A stretch of 64,000 nucleotides of DNA from the NCBI GenBank assembly GCA_948567375.1, contig OX419762.1:32245465-32309464 (forward strand), written 5' to 3'. This DNA comes from Lunularia cruciata (lineage: Eukaryota; Streptophyta; Marchantiopsida; Lunulariales; Lunulariaceae). Positions 1-11,935 of the stretch are shown here, piece after piece. Position 1 is the stretch's first letter. Every line of letters begins with the position of its first letter. The translations under genes were made by a program, and so were the position numbers. Below the pieces are notes generated by a model, which was not told the DNA's origin, made no database searches, and worked only from the letters and a program-made list of their open reading frames with translations.

Positions 1-600
1 CGTAGATATTGCTTGTGCTCTATTAGCATCCTACTGTAGACTAAGATGTCATCAAGAAAAATAATGATAGATTTATCCAAGTACAAAAAAATATGTCATT
101 CATCAAACTCATGAAAGTGACTGGAGAGATGGTGAGGCCAAATGACATCACCAAGTACTCAAACCGGCCATACCTTGTTTGAAAGGCCATTTTGTGTATG
201 TCTTCTTTCGCAATTCTAATTTGGTTGTAACTGCTCTACAAATCAAGTTTGTTGAAGTGCCTTGCCCCATTGAGTTGGTCAAAAAATTCATCCATGCAAG
301 GTAACAGATATTTGATCTTCACTATTTGTTGATTCACTCCTTGATAGTCAATGCATATGTGTATTATTCCGTCCTTCTTCTTCACAAACAATATAGGAGC
401 CCCATTTGGTGATATGTGAAGTTAGATAAACCCTTTCTACAATGTATCCTCTGTTTGAGCCTTACACTCCTTCAACTCATGAGTTGATAGTCAATATGGG
501 GCTTTACAAGGAGGTGTCTTTCCAAGAAGTACCTCAATTGTATGATCTACTCTCTTTTTTGGTGGTATACTTGCGGGTAATTCATTCAAGAAGACATCTT
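1..600 (-). pseudogene. A1 reverse transcriptase fragment (Ty3/gypsy chromovirus)
   Basis: Read on the minus strand, this encodes the palm and fingers of a gypsy reverse transcriptase: a VKKKDG block near 370-390, a [17 protein letters not shown] stretch near 200-260, and the catalytic LDDILVYS motif with the two Asp codons at 48-53. The same domain is much better preserved in copy A2 (17440-18140), which confirms the assignment. Several stops and frameshifts break the frame. The window edge cuts the domain, so RNase H and integrase of A1 lie outside. It would have copied element RNA into cDNA in the virus-like particle. It is a dead pol remnant. Confidence 0.85.
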
Positions 601-1150
601 GGAACTCATTGACCAAATCTCTCAATTCTCAAGAATTTTTCCATTATGTTGGGCACTCTGGACTTCTCTATTAGACTCGTGAAATATATGTCTATCTTGC
701 TAATAGATGTGGTCCTTATGACATATGAGGCAGCTCTTGCCTTTGTGATCTTCTTTAAACCCCAAAGATCTTCCATTGACTAGTTTTCACTACTTTCATC
801 TTCCAATCCACCATGGGATTGTAGTGCTCCATAGCATACCTAAGATTGCATCATAATGAGCTAGTTGTATCACTTGTCACTCAATTGCTTCTTGATACCT
901 TCCTATAGAAAGTTTTACCTTTCTAGGTAATGACTCAATCCTCTCTCTTTGACCATTAGTTAACTCCACTTCATCCTTCTTATCCTTCTCTAGTTCCATC
1001 CCCAACCTTATTGCAACAAAGCAGGACAAAAAAAATTTTTTGCCATATGGTCTATGAACACTCTCACCGGATTACCTTCTAGGACTCCATTTACAACAAT
1101 TAATTGTGCATTTATCTTCCTCCATCTTTGCACACTTTTCCTCTTCCTTC
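601..1150 (-). pseudogene. A1 aspartic protease and protease-RT linker
   Basis: This minus-strand stretch lies between gag and RT and aligns with 18140-18823 of A2. A conserved run VNGVLEGNPVRVFID near 1050-1105 marks the protease active-site strand. The usual D-S/T-G triad is degenerate here (D-H-M, codons near 1045), so the catalytic motif is broken. A YIDQM-like flap region cannot be recognised. The protease would have cleaved the Gag-Pol polyprotein. Numerous stops occur. Assignment rests on position and similarity to A2 more than on motif quality. Confidence 0.6.
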
Positions 1151-1339
1151 CCCCAATTTTACCCTTCTTCATTGAGCCAATAAGGCCACAAGGTAAATTT
1201 ACTAGCAACCTTTGTTTTCCAATGTGGTTTCTATATCATCCTCTTCAATTCATCTCTCTATGTGGTTTAGAGGTCACTTGTCACCATAGGACTCCTTCTC
1301 TCCTTTCTTTGACTCATTCTTGTTCTCCTTGGAGAGGTC
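1151..1339 (-). other. A1 gag-protease spacer
   Basis: Low-complexity coding remnant rich in Lys/Glu on the minus strand. It aligns with the isolated A2 piece at 22606-22765, which proves that piece belongs to A2. No zinc knuckle can be seen. Confidence 0.6.
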
Positions 1340-2172
1340 TTGCTCCTTGGTCTTGGAACCAAATGTTGCTCAATTCCATAGGAACTTGTCCACCAAAATG
1401 GTGTGTCTCAACGCAATAGACTTGCATCAATGTCATCACTTCACCTCCTCCAAGCGCCCTTGCTATTCTTTGAGTGCAGGTAAGGGCTTAAAAAATAGTA
1501 TGAGAATTTTGCACCATTTCCTCTTGGCAAATCCTCTCTTGAAATTGTGAAAGAGCTTAGACTAGACTCATATTGGTCATTGCAACCTATAGATCCAAAA
1601 CTGCCTCCACTAACTCTTGTATGCTATTCTTTTGCTTCAACCTCCAAGGGTTTAGTTTGGGCCATTTGCACAAAATCCACAAATTGGAAATTCTTGAGCA
1701 GCCCTTCTTGCATGGTTGTCCAAATGACCTCTCTTCCTTCTACCCGCAATGATCATTCCCAAGCATCATACCAAGCTTTATCGGTCAAGTACCCACATGC
1801 AAACACACTTGCATAATGATCAATGATCTCCATTGTGAGCAATTAAAGGCATCAATTCATTCTTGAAATCCAATTTTCCACTTCTCCCATGGAACATTGT
1901 CCCTTGTAAGGCTTGATGTTGCACATCTTTTTCATTCATAGTAACAATGTGGCTTGGTTGTTCATTGGAATCAGTGTCATTGGCATGCATAACTCTCCGA
2001 GTACTTCAATCGATGGTGTTGGTTATTGAGACAAATTCCCTTCTTACATTAATTGATCATTCTTCATAGTATGTAGTTGATTTTTCCATTCCTCCAAGGT
2101 CATCTTGATTTCTTGAAACTTGTTCAACATCCTTTGCATTCCTTGCATCAACTCCTGCAACTGTGGATCCAT
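1340..2172 (-). pseudogene. A1 gag
   Basis: Minus-strand gag remnant. The start is placed at the ATG complementary to 2170-2172, where both A copies read MDPQLQEL. The retrotransposon gag block around a W-x-A-x-E pattern and an AxACAQRIAxALGG run near 1450-1500 match A2 (35051-35882). Gag would form the cytoplasmic virus-like particle that packages element RNA. The frame is broken repeatedly. Confidence 0.7.
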
Positions 2173-2770
2173 GATTCCTACACGCTGCCAATGTTCAATT
2201 GTTGTTTCCTACTTCAATAAAGGGTAAGAATGATTACTTGGGAGGGAGAAAAAACTATAGGGACTACCATTGGGTACCTTGGAGGCTATCACTTGTTGAT
2301 AATATTCCTCGCCAAAATTGTGGACTACAAAATCCCTAAACATCACTTTTGGTCTAACTACACAACAGATTTCTACTTGTGTGTTGAAAGGTAAGGATTT
2401 GGTACATTCAGATCCATAACATCATAATAGAATGTAGATTGTCAAATCCCACTCTTTGTCATACACCACCATAGGCAAAATCACCAAGTTTGGTAAATTC
2501 ATCACTTTGTCCATGAATTCTACTCCAAAGTGATAAACAAGACACACTCTTATTTGCTCATGTTGGATCTACATAATCTTGATGTGGAATGGATTCAAGA
2601 ATAGGAAACTAGGAGCAAGAAATTGTCCTCTTGTGCCTCCATCCCATCCGCTCTCTAGAACTCTTCCTAGGTCTAGCAATTGCACTATGTTTTATCTCCT
2701 CAAATTATTTAGTTTCAGCAGCTTGTGTTCTTCCAAGAAGGGTGATCCACTCTCTTAGATTAAAACACTT
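2173..2770 (-). other. A1 untranslated leader
   Basis: About 600 bp between the primer-binding site and gag. It aligns with 35883-36470 of A2 and has no sustained reading frame. Confidence 0.6.
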
Positions 2771-2783
2771 GCTATGATATCAT
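2771..2783 (-). promoter_or_regulatory. A1 primer-binding site
   Basis: Directly inside the 5' LTR, the minus strand reads TGATATCATAGC, a decayed form of TGGTATCAGAGC, the complement of the plant initiator-Met tRNA 3' end. A2 has a better match (36471-36482). It marks which LTR is the 5' one and sets the element orientation. Confidence 0.65.
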
Positions 2784-3111
2784 TGTAATACTCCAAGGAC
2801 AAGAGAACTCTCCAAGAGATATACAAGAGAGAAAATATAGGTTTCACACTCAATACTACGATGTCCCAAAGGAGTACCTTCTCTTTATTATATAGCCAAG
2901 AGGATCCCCTCAAAGGAAGCTCCACCCTTGGATCAAGTACATGGATTGGTGACCTATCAGCAAGCTCTATCCTTGGATTATTTGTTTAGATGGGTGACAA
3001 GTCAATCCTTGTCCTATCTAGTTGGTCAAACTGGTTTGATGAAAGGGAATCTTTAGGGAATCTTCTTGTAAGGAGCTTAGAATTGCATGAGTGAAGTAGT
3101 GTTGGAAAGCT

Positions 3112-5064
3112 TGTGGTACCCACATTTTTCATTTTGGACGAGTTTAGAAGAAGAAATGGCTTGTTGAAACCAAATTGAAAGCAAATGGAGAAGAAATGAG
3201 TGCAAACTTGTGTTTTGATCAGACTCGAGGAAGTCAATTTTGTGTGAGAGGAAGAAAGGCTCGGTTTGGATAAGACCCGAAGAAGCTTACTTTGTGTCAG
3301 AGGAGGGAAAAACTCGGATCAGACGTTGAAGGAGGGCAAACCTAAAGGAGAAATAGAAGTTGCAGGTCAGGATTCTTGCGGGGGCCATATCTCAGTAACC
3401 ACAACTCCAAATCAAGCTTGTTATATCTCGTTGGAAGCGTCTTGTTCAGGGCTTTCCATTGCCATCAAAATTGCAAAATTTGAAGGTCTGTAAAAGAAGT
3501 AACAAGCATTTGAAGTTTCTGGAGTAGATGTACTTCGGGTCAAAGTGTCTTCAGGTCAATGACTTCGTACTTCGGATTTCGTATTTTGTACTTCATTCTT
3601 CGGGTTTACATGACTTCGGGTCATGAGACTTTGCCTCAAGATGAAGATGACTAAATCAGAGATAGCCGGACCTCGGAGTGCAATGAAGGTGACTTTGGGG
3701 AATCTTGCGGGAGGGATCAGAGGAAGTTAGAGTAGAGAAAGAAGATAGTTAGAATACCCATGACTTCAATTTCAGTTCTAATTGAAGATAGAACATGAAT
3801 TGAAAGAGAAGTAGCAGTAGTGAATAAACCCAAAGTGCAGGATCAGATAGTAAGTGTCTTTGGGTTAGTAACATGAGTGATTAGGGGAAAGTGGGTTACA
3901 AATTGAAGGTGTAGATAGTGTATTCATGGTTTCAATTACAATTCTTGATGATGACACAATAGAATTAGTAAAGGAATTGATAGTAGTTAAACCCGAGGTA
4001 AGAGAGATAGGAGTGCATGTGTCTTTTGACACTTTAGAGAAGAGTGGGTAGGGAGATAGAGATTTAGAAGGCTTAATTATGATAGGAATTGCAGATCAAG
4101 AGAAAGAACTATTAGATTTGGTAGAAGATGTAGGAGATCTAAAACCCGAGGATAGAGTAGTAGTAAGTAAAGTTACTTTGGGTTTGGGTTTGAAAGCCAA
4201 GGACAAAGTAGACATCTGATTGGATTAGTAACCGATTTGAGATTTGAAGAGGCAAATATGAAGAAGTGCATTATCATTTCGGATTTGCAGGTTAGAAAAG
4301 TTGTTGTAGAACAATAAAGTTATTAGAACTATCGATTGCTTCACTATTTAAGAGTGGCATTCATAGGAAATTGTTGTTCAGTGCTTATAATTTCTGAGAT
4401 AGATAAAGCAAAGTGTTGTGAAGCAGTGCTCGTTGCTTGAGCTTGATTCCGAGTATCAACTTTGTGATTGTGTTTGTGAGTGTGTGGAGAAATTTGAAGT
4501 GCAAGTTAGTGTGCTTGTTGGATGTTGGATTCCACAGCCTTGATCTTCATTCTGTGTGTTTGATCCGGAGTGAAGTGCAATCTAAGCAATGCCTTGACAG
4601 ATCTGAGAGGAATTGTAGTGTTGATATTCTAAGCAATGCCTTGACAGATCTGAGAGGAATTGTAGTGTTGGTATTCTTCATTTGTGAGTGCAGTGCAAGG
4701 TTGATGTGAAGCAATTTTGATCGAGGAAGTTGTGCCTTCAGTGGAGGGGTGGAACACAATTCTGAGGCAAAATCGTTTTGCAGTGAAGTGCCATTTTTAG
4801 GAGAGCTTGAATCATCACAATCAAGATTGTTTGGAAAGATTTGTTGGTGTTGTGATTAAGGAGTGTTAATTTGTGACAAGACTGCAAATCAGTGCTTGTT
4901 ACTCTCTTTTGGGTGTGGTTTCTACCTGAGAGACTAAAGAAGAACTCAAGAAGAACTAAAATTGTTAGTTTGCTTCATATTTGGACATTTCTGACTTGTA
5001 TCTTTGCGGGAACAAACTTTACTTACCCGATTACCGCAAAAGTGATATTTGCCGGGTTGTCACA
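3112..5064 (+). mobile_element. Solo LTR B1 (short variant of family B)
   Basis: Begins TGTGGTACCC and ends GGGTTGTCACA, the family B LTR termini. It is flanked by a perfect 5-bp target-site duplication AAGCT (3107-3111 and 5065-5069). At 1953 bp it is about half the length of the full-length solo LTRs B4 and B6: the N-terminal and central parts of the LTR ORF are absent, while the last 600 bp still reads as the ORF tail and U5-like end. No internal region remains, so it is a solo LTR left by unequal recombination. It sits in the A1 5' LTR, so it is younger than A1. Confidence 0.88.
4582..4675 (+). repeat. 47-bp tandem duplication in B1
   Basis: Two adjacent 47-bp units (4582-4628 and 4629-4675) beginning CTAAGCAATGCCTTGACAG differ at one base. 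Other B LTRs have a single unit here, so the duplication is private to B1 and recent. Confidence 0.9.
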
Positions 5065-5339
5065 AAGCTCTTGATGAGACAAATCATAAGGGGTAGAAGG
5101 CAAGCCTTTTGGCCTTGAGAGGAAGATCCTCTCTATTTGTTAGGCCTAATTCATCTGTTTAGGCTTCCAAAATTGGCTCTAAAGTTTTCAAGCTATTTTT
5201 GACTTCTGCCCTATTAGTAGGAGTGCTCTTTTGAGTACACCTCTATTTGATCTTCCTAGCTCATTGTACACAACATCCTTCTAGATGTTACCAAGCCAAT
5301 TTTCACCTCCAGATAATATGTCTAGCTACTTTAATTACA

Positions 5340-7336
5340 AAAAATCAATCAAGAAATGGAGAGTAGACATGATAGTAATGTTGAAGTCCTTAGCTGACAA
5401 CAAATTACATTCCTAATGTGGAATTTGAATCTGAGTTTTTGAAGGTTTGTGATAGAAATTGTTGTTATTAATTATGAGTGGAGTATGCTAGAGAAGGAGA
5501 AGAGAGGAAATCTTACTCATTGGACCAAAGATGATTGGAGACCTTTGTTGGGGGACAATGTAGGAGAACCAATGGGGATTACTTTTGATTGGAAGTGTGA
5601 TGCCTTGGAGGAAATGGAAAAGTTGAAGGTATCATTGAGTGCACTGAGGAAGAAGAATGTTTATTAGGTGGATACCTATGTGGATCCCATGAGGCAAAGT
5701 ATCATCGGAGCAAATATAGCAATGATGAAGCTGGAGCAAACCACTTACATTACAGAGCAACAAGGCCTCTTCTTCCACTTGATGTTTGCAGGTGTGAGTG
5801 TAAGTTGGGCAGGATGCTTTTACCAATGGATAAGGCAGATGGTGTTGTAGTGGAAAATGGACTTGCTGCTGCATTACTTTGTACTATTTGCAGCCAATTT
5901 CTACCTTGGGTTGAATCTATTGACACCCAAATAATGGTAGAGCATGGTGTCCCATTTCTATCCAGATTTACAACAAGTTGTGGATCCCAAAGAAATGTGC
6001 TACATGGTAAAGATGCCAAAGAACAATTAGGATTTCTCCCAAATGGGACAAGAGGAGGCAATATCCCAAAGTCAAAGAAATGTTCATTACTCAAGGATGT
6101 TGTGTCCTCAGCCAAGCAAAGGACAACCAAAAGACTCAACCCAATCTAAACCATTGTAGTGGTGTACTTGTCATTGGGAGTGGAAGAAAAAGAAGCCAAG
6201 TCAAACTTGGAGTCAAAAGAAGAGGAAGAGCTGACACTCAAAAGTCAAGATTCTAGAACAAGAAGCAAAGGCAAACCCAAAGTGCAGCAAGATGTTTTGG
6301 AAGGTGAGAATGCCGGATCAAACCGGGAGTTCCATGAAGAAGTTAGGTGCATGGAAAGCATTGATGTCCCTGGTATGGACTTGCCCAATAATGACATCCC
6401 AAAAGAATGGGAAGAAGAGCTGAGGATGGTGTTCCAATGGGGAACTCACTCACATCAAAGCAAGAGGCCAAGTGAACCCAACAAGGAAAGTTCTAAAGGC
6501 CTTCAAATAGGAGTAAGACAATCATGACTTCAGCCCAAAGTGCAAACATTTGTGTTCAAGGAAGAAAGGGAGCAAGAGGACAAGACATTCTAGGGGGTAC
6601 AAGTACTTGTCTAGTGTGGTGTGTTCTTTGTTGGTGTACCTACAAGAGAGGATGCAAGAGGTGAAAGCAAAGCATTTGGAAGTGAAGTCGAAACTTCAAA
6701 TGGCACAGGTGAAGAATATAGATGAACAACAACTAAAGTTGATGCTGACTAAAGTACACCATGAAGCCAAAGTACTTCAGGTTGATGCGGTGGTATAGCA
6801 GCAAACATTGACGGATTTGCAAGGGAGTTATGACCAATGAAGCAAGTACTTGGAGCAGTAGAAGGAAGAGCTCCTGGAGCAAAAAAAAGAATTGTATAAG
6901 GCAAACAACAAGCTGAAGGAGATGTAGATCAATTTGTTCCAACACACCCTTCAAATCCAAATGCAAGAACAAAGCATTGAAGAGTTAAGACGGGTTGTTG
7001 TAGATAAGGAGATGGCAAGCCAAGCCATGAAGGAAAAATGCCTACACAACCTTGTCCAGAAAGCCAACAAACAAGTATAAAAAAAGAGAGGAGAAGAATG
7101 TGATGGAGGAGAAGCACTTGGCGGAAGTGCCTAAACTTTGTATGTAGTTGGTAGAATCAACAACATGATGTGAGAAAATCTTAGTGAAGGAGGGTTTGGA
7201 TTGGATGGGCAATGTCACTTGGCATTTCAAAGCAATGCTCAACACTGAAGCCAAGGTGAAGCTAGAGGAAGCATACTTGCACAAGTTGAAGCTGCTAGTG
7301 TAGGAGACTTGTAGAAAGAAGACAAAGGATGTGGAT
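5340..7336 (+). pseudogene. B2: family B LTR fragment carrying the LTR ORF
   Basis: Plus-strand fragment of a family B LTR truncated on both sides: A1 is inserted at its left end and C1 at its right. It carries the decayed LTR-encoded ORF: a conserved N-terminal region (GNLTHWTKDDWRPLLG near 5500; YVDPMRQSIIGANIAMMKLE near 5670-5730), then an acidic linker (6180-6330), then a Gln/Glu/Lys-rich coiled coil (6640-7330). It ends in the codons for a KAKDVD-like run also seen in B5. The protein's function is not recognised. As the host of both A1 and C1 it is the oldest layer in the window. Confidence 0.75.
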
Positions 7337-8030
7337 TGTGAGCCGGCTTGCCTTTCACTCAAGTTGAACCTGTGATGGCTATTAATGTAGTGCACTATGG
7401 ACTAAGGAAGCAAGGAACTCCAACTCCATCACACTCCTCCAAAGCTAAAACTCCAAGACTCAATACTTGCTCACTAAAGAACTCAATGAAAGAAAGAGAT
7501 AGATAGTTGCAAATGAAAGGATTATGAGTACCTCCTCACCCTTAGCTTATATACTTGTGAAAAAGTACACCAAAGTTACTAATTACTAGAGTAAATCTAC
7601 TTACTGGGCTAAAAGTTAAAAAAAACTAAAATTCTAAAAAGAATATCCAAGCACATGGAAATAATCTCGTGGGTAGGTGATCTTATCCTCACCTACCAAC
7701 TAAGTCAAGGATTCCTTCACATGGGCTATCCTTGGACAATAGGAAAAGAATCTACCAACAAGACTTGTGGGCCCAAGAGCTCTCAACTCTTTCCTCAAAG
7801 TCAAATAACTAAGAATAATAACCAAGTCAATACACTAGAAGATAAAATATTGTTGCTCAATCTTTTCCCTTCTTCTAAATATTGTCACCTTTATCTTAGC
7901 TAGGACTAATTCTGGCTAACCATGACTACAATAAAAGCTTAGCTAACTCCATATAGATAATATTTCTCCACTACTTGCAATACCAAACTTAATATTCCTA
8001 GAGAGCATACATGCATCAATGGGTGTTACA
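7337..8030 (-). repeat. C1 3' LTR
   Basis: A 694-bp LTR (plus view TGTGAGCCGG ... GTGTTACA) matching C3 (60840-61532, 693 bp) and the solo LTR C2 (52122-52815, 694 bp). On the minus strand it runs TGTAACACCC to CTCACA. It carries a TATATAAG box at 7546-7553. Being on the low-coordinate side of a minus-strand element, with the polypurine tract on its right, it is the 3' LTR. Confidence 0.9.
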
Positions 8031-8045
8031 TTTACCCTCAGACTA
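8031..8045 (-). promoter_or_regulatory. C1 polypurine tract
   Basis: The minus strand reads a purine-rich run (TGAGGGTAAA) abutting the LTR, in the position used to prime second-strand DNA. C3 has the cleaner form TCTGGGGGTAAA at 61533-61545. Confidence 0.7.
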
Positions 8046-9095
8046 AAATTTCATTTGTCCCATAGTGAAGATTCTCTTTACCTTCTTTGATAGAACTTCA
8101 ACTTATCATGGTTAATCCTATCAAAGTGTCTTCCTTCCAATTCCTTGAGAGTGTAGGTGTAATTTCCCCACACATTTTCCACTATAAAAAGTCCAAAGTA
8201 CTTAGGCAAGAACTTCGTTTGCGCCCTCTTGAATCAAATAGAATCAAAAAACATTACCCAATCACCTTCCTTAAAAGGCTTCAACTTTTTCTTGCCTTAC
8301 ATCTTGTCATTTCTCTCTTTTTGTTTCTGTCAAGCTTGCTCTACTTGAACCATAGCAACTTCTCTTGCCTCTTCTTATTCCTTGAGCTGATCCTTGCTTG
8401 ACTTCTTTGAGTCATATCCTTGTGCCTTCTTCAATTTCCTATGAATGATTTGAAAAGTAGAAAGATCAAAGTGAATAGGTAAAGTAGACTCAATGTCATA
8501 TACCAATTGAAATGGAGAACATCCAATAGATATTTTCATGGTTGTCCTATACTCCCATAAAACCATATGAATCCTTTGGTCCCAATGATGTTTTGGCCCT
8601 TCTATTTCTTACATCTTTGGCCACATCATGGACAAGGTTTGATTGGTTATCTCTACCAAGCCATTGGGTTTAGCTTATAGGAGGTAGTCACTCTTTGTGT
8701 GATAGAGAAATATTGTAGAATGGTTGTAGTGAAACTTATTATAAACTCTCCTCTTCTCTCAAAAACCAATTGCAAAGGGTACCCAAACCTAGTGATGATG
8801 CATTCATAAAGAAATCTACCAACTTCATCTTTATTCTTGTTTCTCAATGGTCTAGCTTCAACCCACTTGGTAAGGTAATGATAAACTACCAAAATATATA
8901 GATTGTTCCTTCAAGTTCTATTGAGAAGACCTATAAAGGTTCTCTCAAAAGTTCCTAGCAATGGAGTTGATCCAAGAGATGGAGTAGAAGTAACTTTCTT
9001 AGCAAAAGCTTAACAAACATTATAAGTTTTGCAATAGTCAAGATAATCCTTGAAAATTCCCCTCCAATGGTAACCTTGAAAGCGGTCAGCTTTCA
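8046..9095 (-). pseudogene. C1 integrase (3' half of pol), broken
   Basis: Minus-strand remnant of a DDE integrase, aligned throughout with C3. Visible blocks are YLTKWVEARPLRNKNKDEV near 8830-8885 (after the first Asp region), the second-Asp block changed from SDRGGEF to FERRGEF near 8755, a GLVEITNQTL segment retaining the Glu near 8640-8670, and WEYRTTMK near 8545. The catalytic second Asp is lost and the frame has shifts and stops. The domain stops abruptly at about 9095, where D1 is inserted. The rest of C1 resumes at 55146 after a loss of about 345 bp. Confidence 0.8.
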
Positions 9096-9535
9096 TGTGA
9101 AGTGACCATCTAGATTGCTCGGACACTAGAGAAACATTGATAGTAGTTAGAGGTATTTTGGCAATTACTTATAGATTACTTTTTGGTAGTTAGAATTTGT
9201 GTTTGGGGTACTAATTACATGGTGGGGTTCACTGTCACTTGCACCATTTGCACTGCCAAGTGTGCCATCAACATGACCATTGGGGTGATACCTAGGTCAA
9301 AATCATGAGTATACCATAGAAGTGCAACTTTAGAGAGCTTACTTCTCTAATGTTAAGCCTTTGAGTTTTTGGCAAGAGTGAATAGAAAGTTGGCGAGCAT
9401 CACTTGGAGTCTCTTAGCTAAAGTGAGTGTGGCCTGATTGTAATCAATCAATCAATTGTTGGCAGATTATGGAATGATAAATCAAGTACTGATTTGATTA
9501 AGTGTGATTTGAGTTGTGTAAACAAACTGATTACA
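9096..9535 (+). repeat. D1 5' terminal repeat (L unit)
   Basis: About 440 bp matching the L units at 13032-13483, 44832-45283 and 54615-55039. It abuts C1 sequence directly on the left: the roughly 105-bp X unit that precedes L at the 3' end is absent here. It ends GATTACA. Confidence 0.8.
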
Positions 9536-10435
9536 TCAGAGAGATGAGACTCAAGGGGAAATCAGGTGCAAGAACAAAGTGTGGTGGTGGTATTTCCAAG
9601 CTTGATGGATTGTGGTACACTGATCATAGTTATGATTTCCTTGGGAGTGATTGTATGGGGAAGCGTTGGCCAAATTGAGCAAAAAGAAGCAATTTTCAAG
9701 TGGTACTTGTGATTTTGAGCTCAAGAGGTGAAAGCATGATCATTTGGTGCAAGTTGAGCTTAAAAAGTGAAATTGAAGGCGGAGTTAAGAACCCATTCCT
9801 ACAAATTAGAGATTTGAAAATCCACATCTTTCCAATTTGGCTTGAGTGAAGAGTTAGAAAAGGATTTGACAGTCAACCAACTTAGGGATTTATTGTCAAA
9901 TTTTATGTCAAATTTACATCAGATTTACATCAAATTTTGTGAAGGATTTCCAGCAATTTTGGTGAGAACTTTGATCCCATTCTTGGTGATCCTTGTAGCT
10001 CAAGAAGTAGATAAGTACTTGGATTATGTCAAATGCTAAATGGTGGCAGAGCCAATCTGATGTTGATTTATGAGATGTAGGGTTTTTGTTTAGGCTTCTT
10101 GTGGTTGGATCCCCTCTAGTCTCTACTTCCTGTTTGTGCATCATGTTTGTGTAAGGTGCCTTGAATCTAGAGCTTTGGTGCTATGGTGTGCTCTTGGTAG
10201 TGAGGTTGGAGTGATGGCCAATCAAACTACTTGTGTTTCTCTCCAATGAGGTAGGGAGTGATGATAACTTGCCATCACAACACGCACTCTCACAATTTAT
10301 AAGTGACCTATAGATTGTAAGAGTGAGTGTTGTGATAACAAGTTATAGGTTGCACTTTCTTTTAGTGTAATTGTTGTAGTTAGAGCTACATTAGTCAGTG
10401 ATGTTCAATTGGTGATGTTGGCACTTGGAGGTGTT
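9536..10435 (+). other. D1 leader
   Basis: About 900 bp without a sustained reading frame, aligned with the D2 leader. Two candidate primer sites: ATCAGAG directly after L (9535-9541), and TGGTGGCAGAGCC at 10041-10053, which resembles the initiator-Met tRNA site TGGTATCAGAGCC with two mismatches. Confidence 0.5.
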
Positions 10436-11935
10436 TGCACCTGGTGGTGATTTTTGGTGGGGTACTTGTGGTGGTTCCGATTAGAAGTTGTAGTCCTTGG
10501 TTACTTTGTCACGACAGAGTACTTTGGGGATTCTGGAGGGGATATTGCTGCAATCCATTGTGGATTTACTTGGAGTGGTGCTCAATATCAGCTTGCATAT
10601 CAAGTCCCAATGAGGGAGGAGATTGATTTTGAGTTGGAGTTTGGAACATGAGTTGATTCACTTGAGAGTGCACTTGGTGTGTCCACACCATTGTTGTGGA
10701 CATGGACAAGATTTATGGGGTCTCCAAAGGTCTCTAGTGTTACCCTAGTACAGTGGGTACCATTGAATTGTATGACTTTATCTAGAAGTTTGATAGTTGG
10801 TGTGATCTACAATAGATGCAAACTTTGTTCACATCCTTCTTGGCATGGAAGGGGGTGTTTTAGCATTTGGAGGCTCTACCAATGGACGAATACCAAGAGA
10901 GCTCACTTGGAGGAGATTGAGCTATGGAAACAATATTGGTCTATGAACTACATCTCCATCACTCTAAGCTTGGTTTCTAGGGGTATATCAACAATACCAA
11001 CGTGTTTTAGCTCTAGTAGCATTGGTGGATCTCTTAGAGATGGTGCTACTATGAGTGGATGTACTACTATAAGAGGTAGTTTAGTACCAAAGTTTAACTC
11101 CATGGTGAAGTTCTTCCAATGTTTGAGGTAGAACTACCAAGGAGTGCGGACTGACAAGTTAAGGAGCTTGCAGGTGTTCCAATGGAAGGCTAGAGAGCCT
11201 TTGTAAGGCATACACTCATAGTAGCACCATACTCACAGGAGATGGTTGATCAATTTTACTAAGGGAGTTATTGAGGCCCAACCAGTCCAGTTTTTGTATG
11301 GGATACTAGATAAGGAGTTGCAACGTAGAGTTTGTGATGTTATGTTGTTATAGGTTACTTTGCCTACTTTTGCAGTGGTCTTTGGTTTGGCTTAGCGTAT
11401 TGAACTCAACATGGTGGAGGAGAGAGTGGTGACATTTGGATTTGGTAGGGAGACCTCATCCACAATTGTTACTTCTTTTGAAGTGTAGCAGAGTGCACCA
11501 TGCCATGTTGGTTTTCAAGGATAGGGTGGACAACCCAAATCCTATGGGGCAATTGGAGGGCCTATTATAGCTAGATCCCTACCTTCATTTTTGAGTTAGC
11601 AGTAGTCAATGAGTGGTGGTGTTGCTTGTTGGGCTTATGGTGGACCTCACCATATGAGAGAGTGCACTCAAGGCGGCGGACCTGATACCTCTAGTGCATA
11701 ACAACCAACACAAAGATAGTGTAAGCATTGCCATAGATTTGGGTCACACTAGAGACCAATGCTTTGACCCACACAAGGAGTTATAGTGGTAGAGTTACTA
11801 AAGTAGGTGGTAGAGGAGCTCTAGGTCATGGAGGACAAGGTGGTAGAGGATCCACACCTAGGAGAAGTGCAATGCCTACCCTACGTTTGATACAGCCATA
11901 GCTACTTGGATTGAGTAGTTGGAGCAAAGATTGGC
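10436..11935 (+). pseudogene. D1 gag, heavily decayed
   Basis: Aligned with the D2 gag (37310-38670). Recognisable pieces are the LLW-DMDKIYG block near 10695-10720, the MDEYQ segment near 10880, and the region equivalent to the zinc knuckles near 11625-11765, where Cys/His spacing is only partly kept. Stops and shifts are dense. The 3' end runs into the N gap; 11935 corresponds to about 38671 in D2. Confidence 0.65.

Larger units (their letters stand above)
2784..5339 (-). repeat. A1 5' LTR, split by solo LTR B1
   Basis: The LTR outline is TGTAATACTCC at 2784 and TTAATTACA ending at 5339 (plus-strand view), matching the A2 LTRs at both ends. Removing B1 (3112-5064) and one TSD leaves about 598 bp. 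That is some 137 bp shorter than the A2 LTRs because A1 has one copy of an internal block that is duplicated in A2. A TATATAA box is visible on the minus strand near 2887-2893. A1 is inserted in fragment B2; its other end is outside the window. Confidence 0.85.

Noticed and set aside
1054..1816. Plus-strand ORFs of 76-121 codons as small genes
   Set aside because: They are antisense shadows of A1 gag and protease on the minus strand and are not conserved in A2.
10041..10053. Firm call of the D1 primer-binding site
   Set aside because: TGGTGGCAGAGCC fits initiator-Met tRNA fairly well but lies about 500 bp inside the end of L; a weaker match abuts L. Kept only as a candidate.
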